Below, piece by piece: positions 16,779 to 26,410 of a DNA stretch of 64,000 bases. A model generated the notes under the pieces. That model was given only the letters and a program-made list of their open reading frames with translations. It was not told the DNA's origin and ran no database searches. The stretch covers positions 3,100,001-3,164,000 of the forward strand of contig CBDFNN010000004.1 in assembly GCA_965250215.1 (NCBI GenBank), given 5' to 3'. The stretch is from CBDFNN01 sp965250215. GTDB lineage: Bacteria > Bacteroidota > Rhodothermia > Rhodothermales > DATKEJ01. Both the position numbers and the translations under genes were made by a program. Position 1 is the stretch's first letter, and each line of letters starts with the position of its first letter.

Positions 16779-19474
16779 TAAAATGCCAGTGTCACTCCAA
16801 GTCTAACTTCACGAGGGGCTGAATAATATTGTGGTCTTGATTCATATTGATCAAGAGTCTTGATTCCAGGAAAACCATAGTAGGATTGCCACGTCGCGTG
16901 CAAATTTCGCTGCTCACTCAGGGAGTAGTCAGCACTTCCCGTGTCATCAAAGACGAAACGTTCATTTAGAATATTGAAGACGTTGAAAACCTTTGCGAAG
17001 AAGCGAACATCCAATCCCTTTAGATTGAGATCTTTGAACAAACGAGCATTGAGTCCACTCTGAATCGGCTTCCGTCCTTGGTTAGGAAGTTGATCGATAT
17101 TTTGATCCAGAATTAGAGGCGTGTAAGGGTAGCCGGTCGAGAAATTACCAATGAAGGAAACGCCCCAGTTTCCGGGCCTAGCAATAGAGACCGTCGTCGA
17201 GATAATGTGCCTCTGATCAAAGCCAAGAGGAACGACCTCAAGCTCGTTTTCACGCCCACTCAAGAAGTTGAAAAAGAATGCATCCGAATCCGTATTGTTG
17301 CCTTCAGCGATTTGAAAGGTATAATCTACATTGGCAGACAGAAGCCCACCCTGGGATCTCCTCTTCGTCAAAGCAAAAGTCACTCCTTTGACGTTGGCAT
17401 AGTCCCTGTTGAGATAGATTAAGTATCGATCTTCGCCTGCGATAGTCGAATGCCTAATTTGCTGAAGGGCTAGGTAATCACGAATATCTTTGAAGTAGGC
17501 CGTTACATCAAAAGCCAACAAATCTCCAACTTGCTGCTGAAGCCCGATCTCGTATTGGATGGTTCGCTCGGGCCGTAGGTTCGAATTACCGAATGTTGGC
17601 GCATTCCCAACTGGAAATTCAAACTCAGGATTGATGTACATATTTCTCAGGGTCGGCATCTGTGCAAAATGGCCGTATGAGAAGTGGATGATTCCTCTAT
17701 CTGTGATCGGGAATGAAACGCCAAGTCGAGGCATGTAAATATTCTTAACTGTTGACTCAGCCGTCTCCGCTTGCGGATCTAGAAGGTCCGGGATATATCT
17801 GCCATTAGGATCAAAGCGCTCATATCGGAATCCTGCATTGATAATGAAATCATCGAATTCCAATTTGTCCTGTAGATAGGCGGAGAACTCAGTAACTTTC
17901 TGGTTCTCGTATTTGTCATGAGCCGGACTATCTAAATCCGGGACAGTGGGTTCCTGATATCGATTTCCATCAAAAAGAACTACGAAGTTTTCGCGATCCA
18001 GATTGTGTACCTGCAATTCGAGTCCTGCCTTCATCTCATGAATCAAGCCAGCCTGGCGCGTGGCATCGATCTTTGTTCGTAAGGACTTCGCATTCTCGTA
18101 AACGTGACCTTTTTGATTTCCACCAAAATTGAAGTTGAGACCTGGGAAACCAAGAATCGCTCCAGTTGAAACGTATCGTGGGTCTGTTGGGTCTTCATAT
18201 AGAAAGGACTTAAAGTCATTGTCGGCGTATGAGAATCGAGCCGTGTAGAACATCCTGTCACTCAGGGTATGCGTCCAGTGAATGGAGTGGTTGTAACTCC
18301 TGTCCTTAATTTCGGCTACACCATCAGGATTGAATCGATAGGCGAAAGAAAACGGAGTCCTAACCGTCCCATCACGTAAGAAGGAATACTCGAGCTTTCC
18401 ACCCCTCATTGGTCTCGTTGTCAACTTCGCGAGGAAGTTGTGGCTAGTGGAAGGATTCATAGCAACAGTTTCAGGACTCAATGATTCTGGATCGACCTGA
18501 TCTGAAGGGACTCCTTGAATTTCGTAATACCACGGCGTGACATTGAAATTAGCCGAGTCTGAGGGAAGATGTAGACGCTGACCATATATATGACCGTCAT
18601 CCTTGTCCTGCCTACCTGAGACGAAAAATCGAATATTTCTAAAGATGGGCAAGGCGCCACTGAGAGTTGCTTCAAGTGTTCTAACATTAACTCCAAAACC
18701 CGAAGGCTTGAGGAACAAGTCTCGTGTCGAGGAGCCGGATACATTGTCACCACCATAGATGCTGACAGACCCGTGCAAGTCAGGTGAGCCCTCTTTTGTA
18801 ACGAGGTTTACGATTCCGGACATCGCCCGCCCAAACTCTGCATTGAAAGCTCCCGATATTACCGTCATTTCCTGGATCGCTTCGGTTGAAACTCCGGTGG
18901 CCAGTCCGTTCGTGTTGAAGGGATTCCCAACTGAAAGTCCGTCGACGAGGTATGAAATCTCGTTGCTCCTTCCTCCTCGTATATGAATCTCACCTCCCGC
19001 TCCTTGATTAACTCCTGCTTGCGTGGCGAGAACTCCGAAAAAGGACTCGACTGGTAGAATAGCAATCTCTTCAGAAACGACTGTCTTGCTAGATGCTGTT
19101 AGATCTTTCTGAATGAGTGGGCGCTCGGCCTGAACGACTATTTCTTGGCCCTGAATCACTTCTTCCTGAAGCTTTACATTAATCCGTGTTGTCTGACCGG
19201 TACTTGCACGAACCCCAGCAATCCGCTGTGTCCCAAAACCTACATAGGTAAAGACAAGTGTGTAGGTATCGGGTCTTACATTTAGAATAATGTAGTTGCC
19301 GTCGACATCTGTAATAGCACCTTGCTGCAACCCCTCTAAAGCTACGTTTACCCCGGGAAGGCCATCTCCATTTCCGGCATCAGTAACACGACCAGCGATT
19401 TTGCCCTGTGCCGCAGCTATTTCGGGCAGCAACAAAAGCGTGAATACGAAAAAGAGCTTTGCGAATTTTATCAA
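16778..19474 (-). CDS. TonB-dependent outer-membrane receptor with carboxypeptidase-like N-terminal domain
   Basis: An 898-residue receptor: signal peptide (cut near A-A-A-Q, 23), a CarboxypepD_reg-like beta-sandwich (25-110; G-R-V-T-D, G-L-P-G-V-N-V), a plug domain (about 120-240; I-H-I-R-G-G-R-S-N-E and Y-L-V-D-G), and a C-terminal 22-strand-type barrel ending in L-G-V-T-L-A-F with a terminal aromatic residue. Such receptors import bound ligands using TonB energy, or dock secreted partners. No SusD homologue is present; instead the giant secreted protein and a PorV-like barrel follow with overlapping stop/start codons. First gene of the operon, with a possible promoter at 19532-19539. Ligand unknown. 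Confidence 0.93.
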   Translation of the reverse strand: MIKFAKLFFVFTLLLLPEIAAAQGKIAGRVTDAGNGDGLPGVNVALEGLQQGAITDVDGNYIILNVRPDTYTLVFTYVGFGTQRIAGVRASTGQTTRINVKLQEEVIQGQEIVVQAERPLIQKDLTASSKTVVSEEIAILPVESFFGVLATQAGVNQGAGGEIHIRGGRSNEISYLVDGLSVGNPFNTNGLATGVSTEAIQEMTVISGAFNAEFGRAMSGIVNLVTKEGSPDLHGSVSIYGGDNVSGSSTRDLFLKPSGFGVNVRTLEATLSGALPIFRNIRFFVSGRQDKDDGHIYGQRLHLPSDSANFNVTPWYYEIQGVPSDQVDPESLSPETVAMNPSTSHNFLAKLTTRPMRGGKLEYSFLRDGTVRTPFSFAYRFNPDGVAEIKDRSYNHSIHWTHTLSDRMFYTARFSYADNDFKSFLYEDPTDPRYVSTGAILGFPGLNFNFGGNQKGHVYENAKSLRTKIDATRQAGLIHEMKAGLELQVHNLDRENFVVLFDGNRYQEPTVPDLDSPAHDKYENQKVTEFSAYLQDKLEFDDFIINAGFRYERFDPNGRYIPDLLDPQAETAESTVKNIYMPRLGVSFPITDRGIIHFSYGHFAQMPTLRNMYINPEFEFPVGNAPTFGNSNLRPERTIQYEIGLQQQVGDLLAFDVTAYFKDIRDYLALQQIRHSTIAGEDRYLIYLNRDYANVKGVTFALTKRRSQGGLLSANVDYTFQIAEGNNTDSDAFFFNFLSGRENELEVVPLGFDQRHIISTTVSIARPGNWGVSFIGNFSTGYPYTPLILDQNIDQLPNQGRKPIQSGLNARLFKDLNLKGLDVRFFAKVFNVFNILNERFVFDDTGSADYSLSEQRNLHATWQSYYGFPGIKTLDQYESRPQYYSAPREVRLGVTLAF

Positions 19475-19531
19475 GGTCTGTCTTTTTGCTGTTCTAGTTA
19501 AAGTTCTCTTTAAGGGCTCTGTTGTGACTTA

Positions 19532-19539
19532 CAAATATA
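19532..19539 (-). promoter_or_regulatory. Possible Bacteroidota-type -7 promoter element
   Basis: Read on the minus strand this is TATATTTG, an exact fit to the TAnnTTTG -7 element described for Bacteroidota sigma factors. It lies 57 bp upstream of the TonB receptor start and downstream of the terminator of the FG-GAP gene, which is where a promoter is needed. I find no good TTTG -33 box at the expected distance, so the call is weak. Confidence 0.35.
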
Positions 19540-19606
19540 CATGAATGCTAACCTATATACTTCACGAAAATACTGCTCAAAAGATGCCTGAAAAACGACA
19601 GGATAT

Positions 19607-19639
19607 AAAAAAAGGGAGGGCAATAACTGCCCTCCCTTT
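19607..19639 (-). terminator. Strong intrinsic terminator after the FG-GAP gene
   Basis: AAAGGGAGGGCA (19611-19622) and TGCCCTCCCTTT (19628-19639) form a perfect 12-bp stem with a 5-base loop. Read on the minus strand, the stem is followed by seven T residues (19613-19607). It sits 19 bp past the stop of the FG-GAP gene and separates it from the TonB operon. Confidence 0.93.
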
Positions 19640-19657
19640 CGTCATCAAGTAAATAGA

Positions 19658-21511
19658 CTACTTGATTAAGACCATGGTCTTCGTTTGTCTAAAGTTTCCG
19701 TACTCAAGACTATAGATATAAGTACCACTGGCAACAGAATTTCCAGCACTGTCCTTACCATTCCATGTGGCTTCGTAAGTACCAGCCGCTGTGTGCTTAC
19801 TATCTACCAAGTTTCTAACCAGTCGACCTGAAACATCAAAGATATTTACACTAACCGTCTTATCGATAGGTAGCGTGTACTTGAAGTTCGTGGACGGATT
19901 GAATGGATTGGGATAGTTGCTAGACAATACATAGTCCGAAGGAAGGATGATATCCTCGATAGCGACCTTAAGTCCATCGCTTGAGACGATCGAAAGGAAA
20001 ATTCGATTGTCGTATGCAGTAGAACTAGTGGTGGTTCGAGTATACGTGGAGTCAGTAGGCTCAAAGTTCTCTACGCTTTCCGTGGTATAATCATTTACTC
20101 CTTGGAAAGCCACGGCCAAAGACCTAAATCCATTTCCGTCGACGTCTCCTAGGTATGCCAATTTAGAAACAAATTCCGGATTACCGTCTGTTCCCGATGT
20201 TTGGCTTTCGATTCTAGTCCCCATATCGACTCCCGAAGAGTCTCTCACTATCGTATTGAAACTTGTCGCCGATCTTGGAAAAACGATAGAATCACTTTCC
20301 CAACTCGCCGAGTCTTCTGGATCCGCGCCTACCAATTCATTGATCGTTACCGTGACTCCTTCCGAGCCAGAATTAAAGTTTTCTACACCAAATGCTGGTC
20401 CGGTTCCAATGACCTCCATGAGACCATCACCGTCTAAATCACCAATTGTTGATCCAAGTCCCGAGCAATTTTCAATTACATCGAAAGCCACATTATCAAC
20501 CGTGACCTCTTGGACGTTTTCTCCATCTTCGTAATTCACAACAGTACACGAAGTACTTAGGTATTTGGGACAAACTACTTCGTCTCGTCCATCGTTATCA
20601 ATGTCACCTGCCGAGCAACCAAACAGCGCAACTTCATCCGCTGCAGAGGCCTGTAGAAAGGCGTTGGCAGCACCGTCAACAGGTGCCTCATAGCTATCAA
20701 CTCCGGTAACCCACGCATTAGTGAAGTTGTAGTTATTCCAAGATGTCATGACAATATTCTGACTTCCGTCGCCATCAAGATCGGCAACAGTCATTCCATA
20801 TGGACTGCCCCCACCTCGGCTCACCGGATCATCACCAATATTTCTTGATGTCCAGCTAGCCTCCAATTGGAATACTTCAAAGCCAGAACCGATATCGCCA
20901 GTAACACCGACAATGTCCCAGCGGTCAAAGGCGCCATTTGATCCATTATTTCCAAAAAGCAATTCGTCGAATCCATCGCCATCAATATCTGTGACAGTCA
21001 ATTGCTCTGCTCTCCAGCGATCGTGAATCTGTGTACCATAATCCCACACAACTGGATCAGCAAAGCTGTTGTCTCCATTGCTTTCAATCACGAACAATCC
21101 CGGAGCATAAGTTGTCGTATCAACCAATGACCGGCCACCGAGGAAAATAATCTCTCCGTTTCCGTCTCCATCCATATCGCCTGCAGCCATTCCTCTCATG
21201 TTGTTAGATGAATTCGTCGAATCATAGGCCACGGTGGAATAGATCAATTCCCAAGTACCTACGCCTGTATTCTCAACGACGTGGGCGCGGCCACCTCGTG
21301 TATAGTCATTAACTATAACCTCCATTTTCCCATCACCGTCAAGATCAACTGGTCCAATAACAGTTCTAGCTCCAGAGTGGACGCCGGCGGAGTATGGTGC
21401 CGCAAAGGAGGAATCAGGAGCCAAATTTAAGTCCAGCTCAGAAGTCTGCCCAAGTACACTTCCACTAAAGAAGAGGAAGGAGAAGGCAAATAGTGTTGTA
21501 AATCGTTTCAT
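19658..21511 (-). CDS. Secreted FG-GAP/VCBS-repeat protein with type IX-like sorting domain
   Basis: A 617-residue protein with a signal peptide (cut after V-L-G-Q, residue 22). At least seven FG-GAP/integrin-like repeats carry calcium-loop motifs such as D-L-D-G-D-G-K, D-M-D-G-D-G-N, D-I-D-G-D-G-F, D-I-D-N-D-G-R and D-V-D-G-N-G-F, predicted to fold as a beta-propeller. The last 90 residues are a canonical sorting domain: N-Y-P-N-P-F-N-P-S-T, V-N-I-F-D-V-S-G-R-L-V-R and a final K-T-M-V-L-I-K. It should be exported and surface-attached or released; the binding target is unknown. It is transcribed alone and ends at the terminator at 19607-19639. Confidence 0.9.
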   Translation of the reverse strand: MKRFTTLFAFSFLFFSGSVLGQTSELDLNLAPDSSFAAPYSAGVHSGARTVIGPVDLDGDGKMEVIVNDYTRGGRAHVVENTGVGTWELIYSTVAYDSTNSSNNMRGMAAGDMDGDGNGEIIFLGGRSLVDTTTYAPGLFVIESNGDNSFADPVVWDYGTQIHDRWRAEQLTVTDIDGDGFDELLFGNNGSNGAFDRWDIVGVTGDIGSGFEVFQLEASWTSRNIGDDPVSRGGGSPYGMTVADLDGDGSQNIVMTSWNNYNFTNAWVTGVDSYEAPVDGAANAFLQASAADEVALFGCSAGDIDNDGRDEVVCPKYLSTSCTVVNYEDGENVQEVTVDNVAFDVIENCSGLGSTIGDLDGDGLMEVIGTGPAFGVENFNSGSEGVTVTINELVGADPEDSASWESDSIVFPRSATSFNTIVRDSSGVDMGTRIESQTSGTDGNPEFVSKLAYLGDVDGNGFRSLAVAFQGVNDYTTESVENFEPTDSTYTRTTTSSTAYDNRIFLSIVSSDGLKVAIEDIILPSDYVLSSNYPNPFNPSTNFKYTLPIDKTVSVNIFDVSGRLVRNLVDSKHTAAGTYEATWNGKDSAGNSVASGTYIYSLEYGNFRQTKTMVLIK

Positions 21512-21709
21512 TCGTATATCGACAGGTTTATTATTTTAGGAACGGATTCGGACCATCGTAGGGTAGCTCGACAGGCCGAGCCCACAATATAGCAGATGTG
21601 CGGCTATTTCTTCAATAAGATTCTAGTTTTTTAGTCCAGATAATCAAATACGCGCAGGGTCTATGTTATAATGACAATTAATTCCTTTGAAGCTTCCAAA
21701 TCAATTAAC

Positions 21710-21725
21710 AGTTGTTATGACAACT
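21710..21725. promoter_or_regulatory. Perfect palindrome upstream of hutU (possible operator)
   Basis: AGTTGT-TATG-ACAACT is a perfect 6-bp inverted repeat with a 4-base spacer, centred about 58 bp before the hutU start in the 263-bp gap shared with the divergent FG-GAP gene. Size and place suit a dimeric regulator of histidine use, but no regulator gene is in the window and the assignment is inference. The rest of this gap shows nothing clear. Confidence 0.4.
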
Positions 21726-21774
21726 ATCTCGTGATTATATTAGCCAGTCATCTACAATTGATCAAACGAAACAT

Positions 21775-23424
21775 ATGATTCCAAGCACTCCTACTGGAAC
21801 TACTCTAAATTGCAAAGGCTGGCACCAAGAGGCTGCGTTGAGAATGTTGCTCAACAATCTCGATCCTCAAGTCGCAGAGGACCGAGACAATTTGATCGTT
21901 TATGGCGGAGGTGGAAAGGCGGCGAGGGACCACGAATCACTTGCCAAAATCGTCTCTACTCTGAAACGTTTAGAGAATGACGAAACCCTTCTGGTTCAAA
22001 GCGGAAAACCAGTTGGAGTATTTCGCACTCATGAAGAGGCTCCCAGAGTGCTGATCGCTAATGCGCATCTCGTCCCAAAGTGGGCAAACATTGATGAGTT
22101 CAGAAGACTGGACGCTCTAGGCCTGACCATGTACGGACAGATGACCGCTGGATCGTGGATATATATAGGTACCCAAGGAATCTTGCAGGGAACCTATGAG
22201 ACTTTTGCTGAATGCGCTCGTCAGCATTTTGACGGCAATCTCTCCGGAAAATTAATCGTTACTGGTGGGCTTGGCGGAATGGGTGGAGCGCAACCACTCG
22301 CGGCTACTATGAATGGAGCCACCTGTCTCGGCGTAGACGTTGATCCGACCAGAATTCAAAAGAGAATCGATACAGGTTACTGTGACAAAATCAGCTATGA
22401 CTTAGATGAGTCTTTAGTTTTATTGAGTGATGCCCAATCAAAAGGCGAAGCCTTATCGGTCGGGCTTGTGGCGAATATCGCCGATGTTCTACCTGAGCTT
22501 GTTCGCCGAGATATCGTTCCGGATATTTTGACTGATCAGACCTCGGCCCACGATCTAAGACTTGGCTACCTCCCAGTCGGCTATGATCCACAAACGGCAT
22601 CAGTCTTTAGAGAAGAGGATCCAAAAGGCTATGAGAGTGCGGTTCTTGATTCGATGACGATCCATGTACAAGCGATGCTTGACTTGAAAAGCAAAGGGGC
22701 CATTACCTTCGACTACGGCAACAATCTAAGAGGTCAAGTCAAAGATAATCGGGGCATGTCCGAGGCCTTCGACATTCCAGGCTTTGTACCAGAATATATC
22801 CGCCCTCTCTTCTGTAAAGGTTCAGGGCCGTTTCGCTGGGCCGCTCTATCCGGAAACCCACAAGATATAGCCGTAACCGACGCCGAAATCCTGAAGACCT
22901 TTCCGCAGAATGAAAGTCTGGCGAGATGGATTCAAAAGGCACAAGAGAAGGTTCACTTCCAAGGAGTTCCTGCCAGAATTTGCTGGTTGGAATATGGTGA
23001 GCGAGCCGAAATGGGTGCTCGCTTCAATTGGTTAGTGAAGAAGGGAAAAGTCGACGCTCCCTTGGTAATCGGCAGAGACCACTTAGACACCGGATCAGTC
23101 GCATCGCCTAATAGAGAGACGGAAGCGATGAAGGATGGCTCAGATGCAATAGCAGATTGGCCACTATTGAATGCTTTATTGAACACGGCTTGCGGCGCCT
23201 CGTGGGTTTCTCTCCATCACGGGGGTGGAGTCGGAATTGGTTACTCAATCCACTCTGGTATGGTATCGGTCGCAGATGGAACAGAGATGGCCGATCGAAG
23301 ACTGCAACGAGTCCTAACCGCGGACCCAGGTTCAGGTGTCATGCGCCACGCCGATGCGGGATATGACCTCGCGATTGAGACGGCGAAGGAGAGAGGAGTT
23401 GATATGCCGATGATAAACGGATAA
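21775..23424 (+). CDS. hutU: Urocanate hydratase
   Basis: A 549-residue protein of the usual length. It carries the family's N-terminal motif [10 protein letters not shown] (43-52), [24 protein letters not shown], the NAD+-binding glycine-rich [11 protein letters not shown] (164-174) and L-T-D-Q-T-S-A-H-D. It adds water to urocanate to give 4-imidazolone-5-propionate, using tightly bound NAD+ as electrophile, in the cytoplasm. It is first in the hutU-hutH-hutI series; the 163-bp gap to hutH holds an inverted heptad repeat, so hutH may not be simply co-transcribed. A palindrome at 21710-21725 may regulate it. Confidence 0.97.
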   Translation: MIPSTPTGTTLNCKGWHQEAALRMLLNNLDPQVAEDRDNLIVYGGGGKAARDHESLAKIVSTLKRLENDETLLVQSGKPVGVFRTHEEAPRVLIANAHLVPKWANIDEFRRLDALGLTMYGQMTAGSWIYIGTQGILQGTYETFAECARQHFDGNLSGKLIVTGGLGGMGGAQPLAATMNGATCLGVDVDPTRIQKRIDTGYCDKISYDLDESLVLLSDAQSKGEALSVGLVANIADVLPELVRRDIVPDILTDQTSAHDLRLGYLPVGYDPQTASVFREEDPKGYESAVLDSMTIHVQAMLDLKSKGAITFDYGNNLRGQVKDNRGMSEAFDIPGFVPEYIRPLFCKGSGPFRWAALSGNPQDIAVTDAEILKTFPQNESLARWIQKAQEKVHFQGVPARICWLEYGERAEMGARFNWLVKKGKVDAPLVIGRDHLDTGSVASPNRETEAMKDGSDAIADWPLLNALLNTACGASWVSLHHGGGVGIGYSIHSGMVSVADGTEMADRRLQRVLTADPGSGVMRHADAGYDLAIETAKERGVDMPMING

Positions 23425-23426
23425 GA

Positions 23427-23570
23427 CGAAATTCCGAATATCCGATGGTCCAAATTATAACACAAAATAATTGACTGACCACACTTGCATTTTTTAGTTC
23501 ACACGCAACTCCATCTCTATATTTAAGCCGAGTATCAGAATTCGGAAATTCGGATTATCAGATATTCGAA
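23427..23570. repeat. Inverted heptad-type repeat in the hutU-hutH gap
   Basis: The left arm starts just after the hutU stop (CGAAATTCCGAATATCCGAT, from 23427). The right arm at 23531-23570 contains TCGGAAATTCGGATT (23542-23556), complementary at 13 of 15 positions to 23431-23445. Each arm shows 7-bp spacing of C-C-G-A or T-C-G-G blocks. About 80 bp of A/T-rich DNA lie between the arms. Confidence 0.65.
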
Positions 23571-23587
23571 CAATCGCTTCTCAAAAC

Positions 23588-25081
23588 ATGAATCTATCAA
23601 TAGAGAATCTCTACTCGGACTTAGAGAAATCCCTTTCAGCTTCCCGGCTCGACCTATCTCCTCTTCGATCTTCACGGGCAATCGTCGAGGCTGCTGCTGA
23701 ATCAGATAAAAGTCACTACGGAATCAACACAGGATTCGGAATCCTTGCTCAAACAAAAATCCCCGCTGAGGATGTGTTGCGATTGCAACGGAATATTCTC
23801 CTTAGTCATTCCGTGGGAATGGGCGAAGCGATGCCCCCAGCCATCACCCGTTTAATGCTACAATTGAAAGTCCACTCTCTGAGTTTGGGCTATTCTGGCA
23901 TATCGCTTCCAGTTTTTCAAAGATTGCTAGATATTGATGGTCACGGTCTAACACCCTGGGTTCCTAGCAAGGGAAGCGTTGGTGCTTCTGGAGACCTAGC
24001 TCCACTTGCACACATGTCGCTACCAATTATTGGAGAAGGCACATTCTGGTCCGAACTAGACCAACAAACGCCTGCAAAACTGGTCCTGCAAAAGCTCGGC
24101 TGGGATCCTGTTCAACTTGGAGCAAAAGACGGTTTGGCTTTGATCAACGGGACACAGTTTATGGCAGCCTATGGTGCATTTGTCCTTCACCGTTGCATGA
24201 GCATTTTGAGGATTGCAGATATCCTCGGTGGGATGAGTCTTGAGGCGTTGCAAGGATCTTCAAAACCATTCGATCCCCGCGTTCACGAAATCCGCCCTCA
24301 TCCTGGACAGAATGCAGTCGCTAAAAATCTAAGAACTCTTTTGGAAGGTAGCGAGATTCTCGAAAGCCACAGAGATTGTGGAAAGGTTCAAGATCCCTAC
24401 TGCCTTCGATGTATACCGCAGGTTCATGGCGCTAGTCGTGATGCTATTCGTCATGCTACAGAGGTTTTCGATATCGAGATAAACTCTGTCACCGACAACC
24501 CCCTTATTTTTGAGAACGGCGACATCATAAGTGGTGGCAATTTCCACGGCCAACCCCTAGCTCTTGCGATGGACTATACAGCTATCGCCCTTGCCGAACT
24601 TGCCTCCATATCAGAGCGACGGACCTATCTTCTTCTGGAAGGTCACGACGGACTCCCAAAGTTATTGATGCAGGACACTGGGGTAAATAGCGGTTTCATG
24701 ATGCCTCAATACACTGCCGCCGCTCTCGTTTCCGAGAACAAAATTCTTTGCCACCCGGCGTCAGTGGATTCGATTCCGACGAGTCTAGGCCAAGAAGACC
24801 ATGTCAGCATGGGCAGCATCTCGGCAACAAAGTTGTTGAAGGTTCTTGAAAACGTCGAGAATGTTCTTGCGATCGAACTCTTCACCGCCGCACAAGCCTT
24901 AGACTACAGAAAACCACTAAAGTCTGGACGATTAATTGAATCTGCACATCAAATCGTGCGTGAACGAGTTGGACATATCGAAAGTGACGAATACCTTCTT
25001 GCTGATTTGAGCCGATGTGTTGATCTCGTCCGCGGTTCCTACTTTCTCCCACATCTTGACCCTGATAACCAACTCGAATAA
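23588..25081 (+). CDS. hutH: Histidine ammonia-lyase
   Basis: A 497-residue MIO enzyme. The Ala133-Ser134-Gly135 triad in G-S-V-G-A-S-G-D-L-A-P-L cyclises to the methylidene-imidazolone cofactor. The catalytic tyrosine is in Y-G-I-N-T-G-F-G (44-51), and Q-E-D-H-V-S-M-G marks the C-terminal active-site loop. It removes ammonia from L-histidine to give urocanate, the first step of histidine breakdown. The stop codon overlaps the hutI start (TAATG), so the two are translationally coupled. Upstream lies an inverted heptad repeat, whose right arm ends only 18 bp before this start. Confidence 0.97.
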   Translation: MNLSIENLYSDLEKSLSASRLDLSPLRSSRAIVEAAAESDKSHYGINTGFGILAQTKIPAEDVLRLQRNILLSHSVGMGEAMPPAITRLMLQLKVHSLSLGYSGISLPVFQRLLDIDGHGLTPWVPSKGSVGASGDLAPLAHMSLPIIGEGTFWSELDQQTPAKLVLQKLGWDPVQLGAKDGLALINGTQFMAAYGAFVLHRCMSILRIADILGGMSLEALQGSSKPFDPRVHEIRPHPGQNAVAKNLRTLLEGSEILESHRDCGKVQDPYCLRCIPQVHGASRDAIRHATEVFDIEINSVTDNPLIFENGDIISGGNFHGQPLALAMDYTAIALAELASISERRTYLLLEGHDGLPKLLMQDTGVNSGFMMPQYTAAALVSENKILCHPASVDSIPTSLGQEDHVSMGSISATKLLKVLENVENVLAIELFTAAQALDYRKPLKSGRLIESAHQIVRERVGHIESDEYLLADLSRCVDLVRGSYFLPHLDPDNQLE

Positions 25082-26301
25082 TGCCTGTACTGCGAAACAT
25101 TGGATTTCTAGCGCGCTGCCTAGATGAGGGTAGACAAGGTGAAATCCAAGAATTGCGCAACGCGGCATTAGTTTGGGAGCAAGGAGAGTTTGTCTGGATT
25201 GGGGAAGACAACGACCTCCCTGAGGAGCACAATAAAAAAGATACTTGGGATGCTGCTGGACGCTTAGTTGTGCCAGGACTGATTGATTGCCACACCCACC
25301 TCGCTTTTGGTGGATGGCGAGCAGACGAGTTTAGGCGAAAACTGGAAGGCGAGGACTATCAGTCGATCGCTGCATCAGGTGGAGGCATTCGGAAGACCGT
25401 AGAACAAACTCGGAGAAGTACTCAGGAGCAGCTCGTTGAAAAATGCCGCTTCTTTCTTGACGAAATGTCAGCGTTAGGAGTAACAACGGTCGAGTGTAAA
25501 AGTGGATATGGACTCAATGGCCCAGATGAACTCAAGCAGCTAAGGGTTTACTCCCATCTTCAACGAACTCACAAAGTAAGGCTTGTCCCGACTTTCTTAG
25601 CCCATATGATTCCTGATGAGTACAACCACAAACGAGCTGCCTACGGCGTGAGTTTGGGATCGACCGTTCTGCCTCTTATCAACAGTGAACGACTCGCTCG
25701 TTTTGTCGACATTTTTATTGACGATCATGCATTTAATAATGATGAGGCCGAGTACATCGCCAAGCATGCGGCAAAGAATGGACTCAAACTAAAATTACAT
25801 GTTGACCAGTTCAAAGACGACGGTGGCGGAGCATTAGCCGCTAAGCTTGGCGCGACCTCTGCGGACCATCTTGAGCATGTAAGTGATGAAGGCATTCAAA
25901 AAATGGCCGAGGCCGGAACGGTCGCTGTCAGTTTATCGATGTCTGAATTCTTCCTAGATCAGCCTCCAATGCCCGCAAGAAAATTCATTGATGCAGGTGT
26001 CCCCCTGGCAATCGCTACAGATTTCAATCCAGGATCGGCACCTAGCTACCATCTTCCTCTGGCCATGTTGTTGGCCTGCCGAAGACAAGGAATTACTCCC
26101 CAAGAGGCACTAAAAGCTGTGACCTTGAACGCCGCTAAAGCGCTAGCACTCGGCGGGGAAATCGGATCAATCGAAGAGGGCAAATCGGCAGACTTCGTAG
26201 TGATCGATTCTCCAGATGTTGATCACTGGATCTATCAATTCCGCGCGAACCCTGCTTTAATGACGGTGGGCCGTGGCGAGCTTCTCTACCACCAGGAGTA
26301 G
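25081..26301 (+). CDS. hutI: Imidazolonepropionase
   Basis: A 406-residue amidohydrolase-superfamily enzyme of normal length. The metal-binding H-x-H is His71/His73 in D-C-H-T-H-L-A-F-G-G-W-R-A-D-E-F; G-G-G-I and A-T-D-F-N-P-G-S-A-P, with the family's metal-ligand Asp, are also clear. It opens the imidazolone ring to give N-formimino-L-glutamate. ATG overlaps the hutH stop. Its product is the substrate of the HutG at 28226, which lies on the same strand beyond an opposing amidohydrolase gene. An inverted heptad repeat begins at its stop codon. Confidence 0.97.
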   Translation: MPVLRNIGFLARCLDEGRQGEIQELRNAALVWEQGEFVWIGEDNDLPEEHNKKDTWDAAGRLVVPGLIDCHTHLAFGGWRADEFRRKLEGEDYQSIAASGGGIRKTVEQTRRSTQEQLVEKCRFFLDEMSALGVTTVECKSGYGLNGPDELKQLRVYSHLQRTHKVRLVPTFLAHMIPDEYNHKRAAYGVSLGSTVLPLINSERLARFVDIFIDDHAFNNDEAEYIAKHAAKNGLKLKLHVDQFKDDGGGALAAKLGATSADHLEHVSDEGIQKMAEAGTVAVSLSMSEFFLDQPPMPARKFIDAGVPLAIATDFNPGSAPSYHLPLAMLLACRRQGITPQEALKAVTLNAAKALALGGEIGSIEEGKSADFVVIDSPDVDHWIYQFRANPALMTVGRGELLYHQE

Positions 26302-26410
26302 TTATACGTAGTTCGTTATGCGTTTTGCGTAACGATTGGCGGGACCTCCCAAACTGACTCCTTCCTCCGCTAAACATCCCATCACGCACAACTCAAAACG
26401 CATCACTTCT
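26301..26410. repeat. Inverted heptad repeat between convergent hutI and amidohydrolase
   Basis: The left arm runs in 7-bp units from the hutI stop (GTTATAC, GTAGTTC, GTTATGC, GTTTTGC, GTAACGA). The right arm (ATCACGC, ACAACTC, AAAACGC, ATCACTT) ends over the stop codon of the opposing gene. GTTATGCGTTTTGCGT (26315-26330) is complementary to 26391-26406 at 14 of 16 positions. It exactly fills the intergenic gap and could act as a bidirectional terminator. Confidence 0.75.
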
